A DNA stretch of 9,469 nucleotides from assembly GCA_902797785.1 (NCBI GenBank), contig CADBUD010000310.1, forward strand, positions 1 through 9,469, given 5' to 3'. The position numbers and the translations under genes are program-made. Below the pieces are notes generated by a model. It searched no databases. It saw only the letters and a program-made list of their open reading frames with translations, and was not told the origin of the DNA. The stretch comes from an uncultured Lachnospiraceae bacterium (lineage in GTDB: Bacteria; Bacillota; Clostridia; Lachnospirales; Lachnospiraceae). Shown in pieces: positions 1 through 6,353 of the stretch (its first letter is position 1; every line of letters begins with the position of its first letter).

Positions 1-2
1 AT

Positions 3-1052
3 CTAAAGCTCCAGGATGGAAATACAATTTGGCGTATCTATTTTTAATGGCCTTGTATGCATGACCAGAATCTTCTTTTCATAATCCACCTTAAACAGCG
101 TAATCTGATTAGATTCATGACACAGGACAATAACGTGACGATTATCTGGGAAAAAATCCACATCCTTTGGATATTCCCCGCTGATTGGCGCGGCACACAA
201 GAAGGTCAGAAGTCCTGTTTCTTTGTCTACCTTAAATACGCTGACCTCATTGTCTCCCGCTGTCGAACAGAGAAGATATTCTCCGTCCATGGAGAGCTTC
301 AATCCGGAGGATGCAATATGGCTTCCTACCCTGCTTTCCTTGGTGGAAATTGTCTGCAGAAGTTCAAATTCCGGCGTCTTTTCCCTTTCATAATATGCAT
401 AGACATGAATTACATTCAGCATGGTACAGATCAAATAAGCATATTTTCCGTCCTTGGAAAAGATAATATGTCTCGGGGCAGACTCAATCTCTACACTCAG
501 GATGTCAGCCAGACTAAGCCTTCCGGTCTTATGGTTCAGCTTATAGATTTTTACATTATCTACTCCCAAATCGACGACGCTTAAATATTTCTGATCTGGC
601 GTGATATTCACGCAGTTGATGTGCGGCCGGAAATTCCGCTCATTGACGCAGCCAATTCCTTTATGAAAAATCCCATCTGCGATTTCCCCAATGCTCCCAT
701 CCGGATTCAGATTCATGACGGTGACTCTGCCATCATGATATCCGGCAATAAATAAAAATCTGTTTTCCTTGTCGGTAGAAATATAACATCCTCTCATCCC
801 ACCAATGTTTTTTTGATTGATTGGCTCCAGATCCCCGTCCGGCAAAATCTTAAAAGCCTCCACTCCCTCATCTGCGATGGAATACAAAAAACGTTTATCT
901 TCTGATATCGTCAAATGAGAAGGGTTATTGATTGGAACCACCTTTTTTTCCAGTAATTTTCCATGCTCTACATCAATATCATAAATATGAATCCCGATAC
1001 TCGTTCCATGAGTATAGGTTCCCACATAGGCAATATACTTTTTTTCCTGCAT
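3..1052 (-). CDS. Lactonase family beta-propeller protein (6-phosphogluconolactonase-like, COG2706), divergent
   Basis: A complete 349-residue protein, the usual length for the family, with no signal peptide, so cytoplasmic. The opening YVGTYTHGTSIGIHIY (8-23) and recurring propeller-blade phrases (FRPHINCV at 141-148, APRHIIFSKDGKYAYL at 192-207, LSMDGEYLL at 253-261) mark the lactonase family. Members with activity hydrolyse 6-phosphogluconolactone in the pentose phosphate pathway. His145 and Arg194 are present, but the usual NEL after YAYVV is CTM (209-211) and the usual SNRG is STAG (263-266), so a conserved Glu and Arg are missing. Lactonase activity is therefore uncertain and no symbol is given. 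The ATG has GGGAG eight bases upstream. It lies 27 bases after trpS and is probably co-transcribed with it. The fold assignment is firm; the substrate is not. Confidence 0.85.
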   Translation of the reverse strand: MQEKKYIAYVGTYTHGTSIGIHIYDIDVEHGKLLEKKVVPINNPSHLTISEDKRFLYSIADEGVEAFKILPDGDLEPINQKNIGGMRGCYISTDKENRFLFIAGYHDGRVTVMNLNPDGSIGEIADGIFHKGIGCVNERNFRPHINCVNITPDQKYLSVVDLGVDNVKIYKLNHKTGRLSLADILSVEIESAPRHIIFSKDGKYAYLICTMLNVIHVYAYYEREKTPEFELLQTISTKESRVGSHIASSGLKLSMDGEYLLCSTAGDNEVSVFKVDKETGLLTFLCAAPISGEYPKDVDFFPDNRHVIVLCHESNQITLFKVDYEKKILVMHTRPLKIDTPNCISILEL

Positions 1053-1079
1053 CTATGTAACTCCCTTCTGATCTTCGAT

Positions 1080-2084
1080 TTAACGGATCCGCTCCGGAAA
1101 GCCCACCTTCTTTTGAACCTTTCTTAAAGTCTTTCCCGCGTAATATCCGGCTTTTTCTGCATTTTCTTTGATTATTTTATCCAGATACTCCTTATCCTTG
1201 CTCAATTCCTCGAACCGTTTCTGTACCGGCGCAAGAGTATCCGCAACGGTCTCTCCTACTGCCATTTTAAACTCTCCGTAACCCTTTTGGTCAAATTCCT
1301 TCACTGCCTCCTCCGGTGTCTTTTGTGTACAGGCACAGTAGATATCCAAAAGATTGCGGATTCCAGGCTGTTCTTCATTGTAGGAAATCGAAGCCATAGA
1401 ATCCGTCACCGCACGTTTGAATTTTCTCAGAATCGTATCGCGATCATCCAATAAATATACGCTTGCATTGACGTTTTCATCTGATTTGGACATTTTCTTT
1501 GATGGATCCTGAAGGCTCATGATCCTAGCACCACTCTTTCCTAAATATGCCTCCGGAATCGTAAAAACATCTCCATAGATACTGTTAAAACGCTGCGCGA
1601 TGTCCCTTGTGATTTCCAGATGCTGCATCTGATCGCTTCCTACCGGAACCACATCTGCCTGATACAAAAGAATATCTGCCGCCATAAGGACAGGATAGGT
1701 ATACAATCCGGCGTTAATATTGTCCGAATGCTTTTTTGCCTTATCCTTGAACTGTGTCATCCGATTCAGCTCTCCCATATAGGTAAAGCAGCATAAGATC
1801 CATGACAGCTCTGCATGTCCGGAAACATGGGACTGATAGTAAATGCAATTTTTTTCCGGATCCAGTCCTGCCGCAATATAGAGTGTCAAAAGATTTCTAG
1901 CGCGCTTTCGAAGCTCTGCCGGATTCTGCCGTACCGTAATAGAATGCAGATCCACCACACTGTAAAAGCACTCATACTGATCGCTTAGGCTCACCCAGTT
2001 CTTTAATGCTCCCAGATAGTTCCCAAGAGTCAGATTTCCTGTTGCCTGCATTCCGCTGAATAGAATTTTTTTATCTCCAATCAT
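1080..2084 (-). CDS. trpS: Tryptophan--tRNA ligase
   Basis: A class I aminoacyl-tRNA synthetase that charges tRNA-Trp with tryptophan in the cytoplasm. The 334-residue length is typical of the bacterial enzyme. The HIGH-type signature is TGNLTLGNY (15-23), and KMSKS is intact at 197-201. Other family phrases are visible: GELNRMTQFKDK (104-115), YPVLMAADILLY (130-141) and PVGSDQMQHLE (147-157). An in-frame ATG lies 21 bases further upstream (2105), but the start at 2084 is preferred. It has GGAGGAG seven bases upstream, the protein then begins MIGDKKILFSG as in relatives, and the earlier ATG has no ribosome binding site. It follows the DUF5662-like gene by 29 bases and precedes the lactonase gene by 27, indicating one operon. 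No T-box leader is present immediately upstream. All signature residues are intact, so it is expected to be active. Confidence 0.97.
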   Translation of the reverse strand: MIGDKKILFSGMQATGNLTLGNYLGALKNWVSLSDQYECFYSVVDLHSITVRQNPAELRKRARNLLTLYIAAGLDPEKNCIYYQSHVSGHAELSWILCCFTYMGELNRMTQFKDKAKKHSDNINAGLYTYPVLMAADILLYQADVVPVGSDQMQHLEITRDIAQRFNSIYGDVFTIPEAYLGKSGARIMSLQDPSKKMSKSDENVNASVYLLDDRDTILRKFKRAVTDSMASISYNEEQPGIRNLLDIYCACTQKTPEEAVKEFDQKGYGEFKMAVGETVADTLAPVQKRFEELSKDKEYLDKIIKENAEKAGYYAGKTLRKVQKKVGFPERIR

Positions 2085-2091
2085 GTTGAAG

Positions 2092-2098
2092 CTCCTCC
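2092..2098 (-). promoter_or_regulatory. Ribosome binding site that sets the trpS start
   Basis: GGAGGAG on the minus strand lies seven bases before the ATG at 2084. It falls downstream of the alternative ATG at 2105, which supports the shorter trpS. Confidence 0.85.
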
Positions 2099-2113
2099 AA
2101 ATCATTTATTTTT

Positions 2114-2665
2114 TCAATTATCCTTCGTTTTTAACAATCGATACCGTATATAACGAAAGGTATAATCTTCTCCCTTTACCGCCAGCATCTTTAACAGATG
2201 CTCCAAGAGACGCCTCGTGTCTTTATGCATCATCTGATAGCTCCTGCCGCGATGATAATAGTCCCATGGACTCCGGTCGGTGTATTTTTCTTTATTGTAG
2301 ATTTTTGATGCTGCAATCCGATCCATAAACATCTCTACCACGTATTTTTTTGGCATTTTTACCGGCACGATGCTTCCATCGGCCGAACCATCTTTTTCGA
2401 TCGCATAATCATTCCAGTATTCATAATGATGTTTGTTCCGTCCTTTATGATGAAGCCATGCCGAAGAGTAGCCGACAGCCTCCCGCTCCGCATTATTCGG
2501 ACTTCGATTTCCCTGATAATATCGGCATCCTGTCCAGAATTCCTCAAACGAGTATTTAGACAGATCATGCAGAAGCCCCTGCCGGTACAATCCTACACGA
2601 AAACAATTCTTCATCACCATGAACTTGTGATGCGTAATCGTACAAAAATGCTGAATCACTTTCAT
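2114..2665 (-). CDS. DUF5662-like conserved protein of unknown function
   Basis: A 183-residue cytoplasmic protein that I recognise as resembling the DUF5662 family of Firmicutes. No function is known to me. It is rich in His, Tyr and Arg. It carries HDLSKYS (33-39) followed by LHHKGRNKHH (71-80), and has early His at 6, 12 and 13. The His-Asp pair with flanking His residues recalls a metal-binding HD-type helical protein, but that is inference only. There is no signal peptide or membrane segment. The open frame extends to 2704, but the ATG at 2665 is chosen because GGAGG sits seven bases before it and the upstream residues lack such a site. It is the first gene of the compact set with trpS (29 bases on) and lies 84 bases after the TraX-like gene. 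Confidence 0.8.
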   Translation of the reverse strand: MKVIQHFCTITHHKFMVMKNCFRVGLYRQGLLHDLSKYSFEEFWTGCRYYQGNRSPNNAEREAVGYSSAWLHHKGRNKHHYEYWNDYAIEKDGSADGSIVPVKMPKKYVVEMFMDRIAASKIYNKEKYTDRSPWDYYHRGRSYQMMHKDTRRLLEHLLKMLAVKGEDYTFRYIRYRLLKTKDN

Positions 2666-2672
2666 AACACTG

Positions 2673-2677
2673 CCTCC
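2673..2677 (-). promoter_or_regulatory. Ribosome binding site of the DUF5662-like gene
   Basis: GGAGG on the minus strand, seven bases before the ATG at 2665. It decides this start over the in-frame ATG at 2704. Confidence 0.8.
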
Positions 2678-2693
2678 AAAATAGAATATATAC

Positions 2694-2729
2694 CCGTTAA
2701 CCAAAACCGCTGCCGTTTTTTGCTAACGG
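2694..2729 (-). repeat. Inverted repeat / stem-loop between the TraX-like and DUF5662-like genes
   Basis: The outer arms CCGTTA (2694-2699) and TAACGG (2724-2729) pair perfectly. Inside, A4/T4 (2703-2706 with 2717-2720) and a short CG/CG pair extend an interrupted stem around a four-base loop. It lies in the 84-base gap just after the TraX-like stop. No uridine run follows on the minus strand (the next bases are GGTATATATTC), so a strong intrinsic terminator is unlikely. It may act as a weak attenuator, an mRNA-end stabiliser or a protein site. Confidence 0.5.
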
Positions 2730-2749
2730 TATGAACTGATGCTCGTTTC

Positions 2750-3505
2750 TTATAACATAGAAATACCTAGCAAATGCAGTGGATAAAAAAGATAGAACCA
2801 TCCCTTGCATTTTTTTCCTTCTTTCCCATGATAAAAATGAAAAAGAAGAAAAGATAAAATAGCATAATCCTGCGTATGAATGTGAAAGAAATACTTTTTT
2901 AATACAGAAGACTGTAAAATCTCTAACACTGTGCGTCCCTTTTCATATTGAGCGACCCCCCATGCCAATAGAGGAACTGCTCTCGTTAAAAGAACCGTGT
3001 TCAAAAAAAAGAAAACGCCCACAAGAATTTTTTGATTTCCTTTGAACCGATGACAGGCCAAAAGAATCAATAATCCGCAAGCCCCATAATCTGTCTGAAG
3101 AATCGATGCGACAGAGCAAAATGAACCTACGATCAAAACCCGCAAAAAAAGGCTCTCCTCCCCATCCATTAAGGTAAGCATTGCAAGACCCAAAAACAGG
3201 GTAAAAAAAACATTTTGGCTTTGAGGATAATATATCGTCTGGTGAAATGCCAAATCAAAGGGGATTTCTGAAATCAAAGCGAATAAAAACAATCGTTTGA
3301 GATATTTTGACCGGCTTGAGGTATAATAAAACCCCTCACTCATGAGAAAGCAGGCAATTGGAAAGGCAAATCTTCCAAGAATCCTCAACCAGGTAACTTT
3401 CGGAAACAACACAGCTCCACTATGGTCAAACAACATACTGAGACACATGAGCAGCTTTAAATCAAAACCGCTTAGACCTTCTGTCCTATGTCTCTTCTCA
3501 CTCAT
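2750..3505 (-). CDS. TraX-like multi-pass membrane protein
   Basis: A 251-residue hydrophobic protein resembling the TraX family, named after the F-plasmid protein needed for pilin N-acetylation; chromosomal Firmicutes members have no settled role. The N-terminal hallmark is clear: LSGFDLKLLMCLSMLFDHSG (10-29), then LRILGRFAFPIACFLMSEGF (41-60) and LISEIPFDLAFH. These include the Asp-His and Arg residues shared with acyltransferase-like membrane proteins. Several further hydrophobic segments run to the C terminus, so it is integral to the cytoplasmic membrane. The start ATG lies within the last codons of the upstream GH13-like gene (8-base overlap), implying translational coupling. No conjugation genes are nearby, so a role in conjugation is not supported. 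Acetylation of a cell-surface product is a guess from the family. Confidence 0.85.
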   Translation of the reverse strand: MSEKRHRTEGLSGFDLKLLMCLSMLFDHSGAVLFPKVTWLRILGRFAFPIACFLMSEGFYYTSSRSKYLKRLFLFALISEIPFDLAFHQTIYYPQSQNVFFTLFLGLAMLTLMDGEESLFLRVLIVGSFCSVASILQTDYGACGLLILLACHRFKGNQKILVGVFFFLNTVLLTRAVPLLAWGVAQYEKGRTVLEILQSSVLKKYFFHIHTQDYAILSFLLFHFYHGKEGKKCKGWFYLFYPLHLLGISML

Positions 3506-5387
3506 TTTCCTGCTTCCTTATTTGTTTTCCTATAAGCACTACGACCGTCCGCTCCATCACGTCAATCTGTCTTTGATCTTTTAAAAGTACCGGTTCACAA
3601 AACGTTTCCATAAAATCCTCTCTTTGCGTGTCAAAGCAAAAATGCCAGTCTAATCCCTTGGGCAGGATTGGGAGATCGAATCGCTTCTCCTGCCAATGCA
3701 TATTATAGATGACATAGAAGAAATCATCCTCGGTATAAAACCCACAGTACATCACGGCAAAGCTATAATTTCTCTCCCGAAACTCCGGATGCCACGCCAT
3801 TGTCCCATGATAGGAAAAATCCTGATATCCACAGGACTTTGTATCCATCAATGTATATCGGCTCTCCATCCGGAACGTCTTATGCTCTTTTCGCATGGAA
3901 ATCAGCATTTTTAAAAATGGCACCAAAGAAACATAGTTCTTAGACGACCTCCAATTGACCCAGGAGCTTTCATCATCGATACAATAAGCATTATTGTTTC
4001 CATTCTGGGAATTTGCAAACTCATCTCCCGCAAGAATCGATGGAACTCCCTGCGACAACATCATAAAGGCCATCGCGTTTTTCATCTGACGCAGTCTGAG
4101 CGCCAGAACCTTCTTTTTTCTTGTCGCCCCTTCTACTCCACAGTTCCAGCTTAGGTTCTGATCAGAACCGTCCCGGTTCTCTTCTCCGTTTTTTTCGTTA
4201 TGCTTTTCATTATACGACACAAGATCATGCAGGGTAAATCCATCATGCATCGTGATGGCATTGACCTGCGTATAATTCCGGGGATTTCTGCGGATACTTT
4301 CTGCAAACTCCTCTATGGAATTTCCTGTCGCCTTTAAAAAATTGCGGGCGGGCCACATGAACTGGCGGTCAATCGATGCCAGCATCTGAAATCTTTTTGT
4401 ATCATCTGACGAAAGAAAAGAGTATTCCTGTGCATGCTCCAGAAAGAATTTTGCCCTGCAAAGAATGGGGTCGAAAAACAGTGTCATCGGAACATTCTCT
4501 CCATTGATATGGAATCCGTCAATATGATATTGTATGTGCCAGAACAAAATACATGCATGAATCAAATAAAAATCACATCTGCTGCCAAAATAAAACTCCA
4601 TCACGACTTCTATTCCATTTTTATGGAATTCTCTGACCATTTGCTGAAATTCCTGAACCGGATCGTTCGTCGCGCAATAGGATGCTTTTGGCGCAAAATA
4701 ATATGCCCCTTCTTCATATCCCCAGTAATTCAGCTTTTCAACTTTCTTTGGATCTTGAGATTCTTCATCGAAATCCTCTCTCCGGCATTCGTTAAACTCA
4801 TATGCCGGCATCAGCTCAATCTGAGTGATTCCAAGATCCTTCAGATACGGAATTTTCTCCACCAGTCCCAAAAAAGTCCCCCGATGAACTGTTCTGGAGC
4901 TGGAATGCTTTGTATAGCCGCGAGGATGAAGGACATAGCGTATTGTTTCAGAATAGGGAAGCTCCAAAATATGATCCGGATCTTCCTTTTTTTTAGCAGA
5001 GGGGTCAAGCTCCATCGATGGAATCTCAACAAAACAGCCAAAAAGACTCTCTTCCGAAACAGCCATTCCCCACTGCTCCCGACCGACAATCCGAAACACT
5101 GTCGGATCGCATCGAAGCTGGCCATTGATTTCCAGCTTATAATAGTATTTTACTGCATCAAAGTCTTTCAAAAAAACAGAATACACACTGCCAACCTGAA
5201 AATCTTTGGGAAGTTTCAACCGTCGATAGAGCGTTTTATTTTTATAATAAAAACAAATCGCACACTCCGCGTTCTTTGGTGCTTCAAATGAGATATTCCA
5301 CCCATTATTTTTTTTTATTGCCCCCATCGGGAAGGGAATCCCCCGAATCATTTCAGTGCATCCACCAATGCGTTCTTCTATTCTCAT
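3498..5387 (-). CDS. Isoamylase/glycogen-debranching-like GH13 protein, probably catalytically inactive
   Basis: A 629-residue cytoplasmic protein related to GlgX and isoamylase (GH13), somewhat shorter than active GlgX-like enzymes. A CBM48-like N-terminal domain covers about 15-105, starting GIPFPMGA. The barrel contains HPRGYTKHSSS (154-164), RGTFLGLVEKIPYLKDLGIT (169-188), NYWGYEEGAYYFAPKASY (220-237), HDGFTLHDLVSYNEKHN (381-397), GEENRDGSDQN (401-411), and GDEFANSQNGNNNAYC (454-469). Catalytic regions are altered. Motif I, usually DVVYNHT, is EFYFGSR (264-270). Motif II, usually GFRFDLA, is GFHINGE (291-297), which puts Asn295 at the nucleophile and His293 at the Arg. The stretch to motif III is shortened; Glu317 may be the retained acid and Asp382 remains. 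Glycan binding is plausible, debranching unlikely. The first ATG is taken; Met13 is an alternative start. No good promoter is seen directly upstream. Confidence 0.88.
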   Translation of the reverse strand: MRIEERIGGCTEMIRGIPFPMGAIKKNNGWNISFEAPKNAECAICFYYKNKTLYRRLKLPKDFQVGSVYSVFLKDFDAVKYYYKLEINGQLRCDPTVFRIVGREQWGMAVSEESLFGCFVEIPSMELDPSAKKKEDPDHILELPYSETIRYVLHPRGYTKHSSSRTVHRGTFLGLVEKIPYLKDLGITQIELMPAYEFNECRREDFDEESQDPKKVEKLNYWGYEEGAYYFAPKASYCATNDPVQEFQQMVREFHKNGIEVVMEFYFGSRCDFYLIHACILFWHIQYHIDGFHINGENVPMTLFFDPILCRAKFFLEHAQEYSFLSSDDTKRFQMLASIDRQFMWPARNFLKATGNSIEEFAESIRRNPRNYTQVNAITMHDGFTLHDLVSYNEKHNEKNGEENRDGSDQNLSWNCGVEGATRKKKVLALRLRQMKNAMAFMMLSQGVPSILAGDEFANSQNGNNNAYCIDDESSWVNWRSSKNYVSLVPFLKMLISMRKEHKTFRMESRYTLMDTKSCGYQDFSYHGTMAWHPEFRERNYSFAVMYCGFYTEDDFFYVIYNMHWQEKRFDLPILPKGLDWHFCFDTQREDFMETFCEPVLLKDQRQIDVMERTVVVLIGKQIRKQENE

Positions 5388-5447
5388 ATCCTTTGCCCTT
5401 TCTTATGTTTTTCCTTTTTTCTTTCGAATTTGTTACTATTCACAGTC

Positions 5448-5510
5448 AATTTGATAAATGAAAGAGATTCGTCGCGCTTGCGCGTAAGAAGCTGTTTTAT
5501 TTATCAAATT
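5448..5510 (-). repeat. Long imperfect inverted repeat in the Sir2-GH13 gap
   Basis: Perfect 12-base arms AATTTGATAAAT (5448-5459) and ATTTATCAAATT (5499-5510) enclose a second small palindrome, CGCGC-TT-GCGCG (5473-5484). A transcript from the minus strand could fold into a roughly 63-base stem-loop with an internal loop. It begins 19 bases after the sir2-like stop. Neither strand has a uridine run after it, so a classical terminator is not supported. It might be an mRNA processing or stabilising element, a cruciform or protein site, or a tiny mobile (MITE-like) insertion. The remainder of the 142-base gap is A/T-rich with nothing else recognised. Confidence 0.65.
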
Positions 5511-5529
5511 TTCATAAAGATACTTATTT

Positions 5530-6258
5530 TTACTTGATCATTTTCGGCAGCAATTCACTGATTTTTCCATAAGCAGTATAATTTGCCTGATAATCCATAA
5601 AATGATTCTCGCTTTTTATCAGCACCAGCTTATCCCCTTTATAATACGGATACAGCTTATTGAGAAAAGATGAGTTCATATCTATACCCAGGGCAATGAG
5701 AACATCTGCTGTGGCGACCTGCTCGATTGCCTTGGAAACAATGGAATTTTCCATCATTTCCCCAAACATCCGGATATCCGGATGAATGGGAATATTACAA
5801 TCCGGACATGTTGGAATCTTGTTTTCTCTCATATATTCCATGGTAAAAGAACGTCTGCATTTGGAACAAAAATTCCGATGAATATTTCCACGAAATTCAT
5901 AGACATTCTGACATCCGGCCTCCCGGCACAATCCATAGATCTGGCGTGTGATCACAGCCTTCAAGATTCCCTGCCTTTCCAGCTCTGCCAGTGCCTGATA
6001 TGCCGCATTCGGTTTTTCCCTCTCACAAATAATCTCCTCCTGGTAAAACTTGAAGAAACGATCCTTTCTGGTGGAAAAATAGGTACTGCTCAATAGTTCC
6101 TCTGGAGAATAGCCGTAATCCTCCTCAATCCGATAAGACCAGTCATCATCAAGGAACGAAGGATAGTTATTCTCCTGAGTAAGCCCATTTCCTTCTAATA
6201 CAACAAGATGCTTGCTTTCATAGATCAGTTTTTTAATGATTTCTGTTTTTGATTTCAT
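5530..6258 (-). CDS. Sir2-family protein lacking the catalytic His (pseudo-sirtuin)
   Basis: A 242-residue cytoplasmic protein with sirtuin layout. Active sirtuins use NAD+ to deacylate lysines. The zinc site is intact: CSKC (131-134) and CPDC (151-154), followed by HPDIRMFGEMM (159-169), close to the usual RPDVVxFGE. Key active-site signatures are not kept. GAGxS is GNGLT (23-27). The PDFR region is replaced by YPSFLDD. TQNIDxLH is TRQIYGLC (104-111). The catalytic His of the ELHGS motif is Arg123 in EFRGN, encoded CGT, one transition from CAT. The GTS motif is GID (191-193). Deacylation is therefore not expected; a scaffold or ligand-binding role is possible. The frame opens at 6321, but the ATG at 6258 is chosen because a GGTGGGTGAT-type site precedes it and the longer form would start at the -10 element. 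A strong promoter lies upstream. Confidence 0.88.
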   Translation of the reverse strand: MKSKTEIIKKLIYESKHLVVLEGNGLTQENNYPSFLDDDWSYRIEEDYGYSPEELLSSTYFSTRKDRFFKFYQEEIICEREKPNAAYQALAELERQGILKAVITRQIYGLCREAGCQNVYEFRGNIHRNFCSKCRRSFTMEYMRENKIPTCPDCNIPIHPDIRMFGEMMENSIVSKAIEQVATADVLIALGIDMNSSFLNKLYPYYKGDKLVLIKSENHFMDYQANYTAYGKISELLPKMIK

Positions 6259-6261
6259 TTT

Positions 6262-6272
6262 ATCACCCACCC
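6262..6272 (-). promoter_or_regulatory. Ribosome binding site of the Sir2-like gene
   Basis: GGGTGGGTGAT on the minus strand ends three bases before the ATG at 6258. It contains GGTGAT, complementary to the 16S rRNA 3' end, though it lacks a full GGAGG. No comparable site precedes the in-frame ATG at 6321. Confidence 0.6.
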
Positions 6273-6280
6273 ATCTGTAA

Positions 6281-6314
6281 AATATAGAAAACGAATGGAT
6301 CCGTTTCCTATATT
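6281..6314 (-). promoter_or_regulatory. 13-bp dyad overlapping the -10 / 5' leader of the Sir2-like gene
   Basis: Arms AATATAGAAAACG (6281-6293) and CGTTTCCTATATT (6302-6314) match at 12 of 13 positions around an 8-base centre that contains GGATC. The outer end overlaps the -10 element by three bases and the dyad covers the expected transcription start. That placement fits an operator for a dimeric repressor. A 5'-leader hairpin is the alternative, but part of one arm would precede the expected start. Confidence 0.55.
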
Positions 6315-6340
6315 CTACCATTACATCAGGAAGATGTCAA
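6312..6340 (-). promoter_or_regulatory. Near-consensus promoter for the Sir2-like gene and probably downstream genes
   Basis: On the minus strand a perfect -35 TTGACA (6335-6340), a 17-base spacer and -10 TAGAAT (6312-6317) match the housekeeping sigma consensus. This predicts a start near 6305 and a leader of about 47 bases. The spacer and -35 also contain the dyad ACATC-N5-GATGT (6323-6337). No equally good promoter was found further downstream, so this one may drive the GH13-like, TraX-like and later genes as well. Confidence 0.8.
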
Positions 6341-6353
6341 ACACGCTTCACCT

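Noticed and set aside
2666..2749. T-box or other leader for the downstream trpS operon
   Set aside because: The 84-base gap is too short for a T-box with specifier and antiterminator, and the 29-base gap directly before trpS holds only a ribosome binding site. No T-box core sequence is seen.
4434..5291. Plus-strand open frame of 285 residues
   Set aside because: It lies wholly antisense inside the GH13-like gene, has low-complexity composition without family motifs, and has no convincing ribosome binding site. It is a shadow frame.
5447..5452. TTGACT as a -35 box for the GH13-like gene
   Set aside because: No acceptable -10 lies 16-18 bases downstream on the minus strand (the region reads ATTCGAAAG), so a promoter is not supported.
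6258..6321. Longer N terminus for the Sir2-like protein starting at 6321
   Set aside because: That ATG lies upstream of the -10 element and the predicted transcription start and has no ribosome binding site, so the start at 6258 is preferred.
6312..6353. Intrinsic terminator after the pectin lyase gene
   Set aside because: The short ACATC/GATGT stem is A/T-rich, not followed by a T run, and coincides with the next gene's promoter, so it is better read as part of that promoter.
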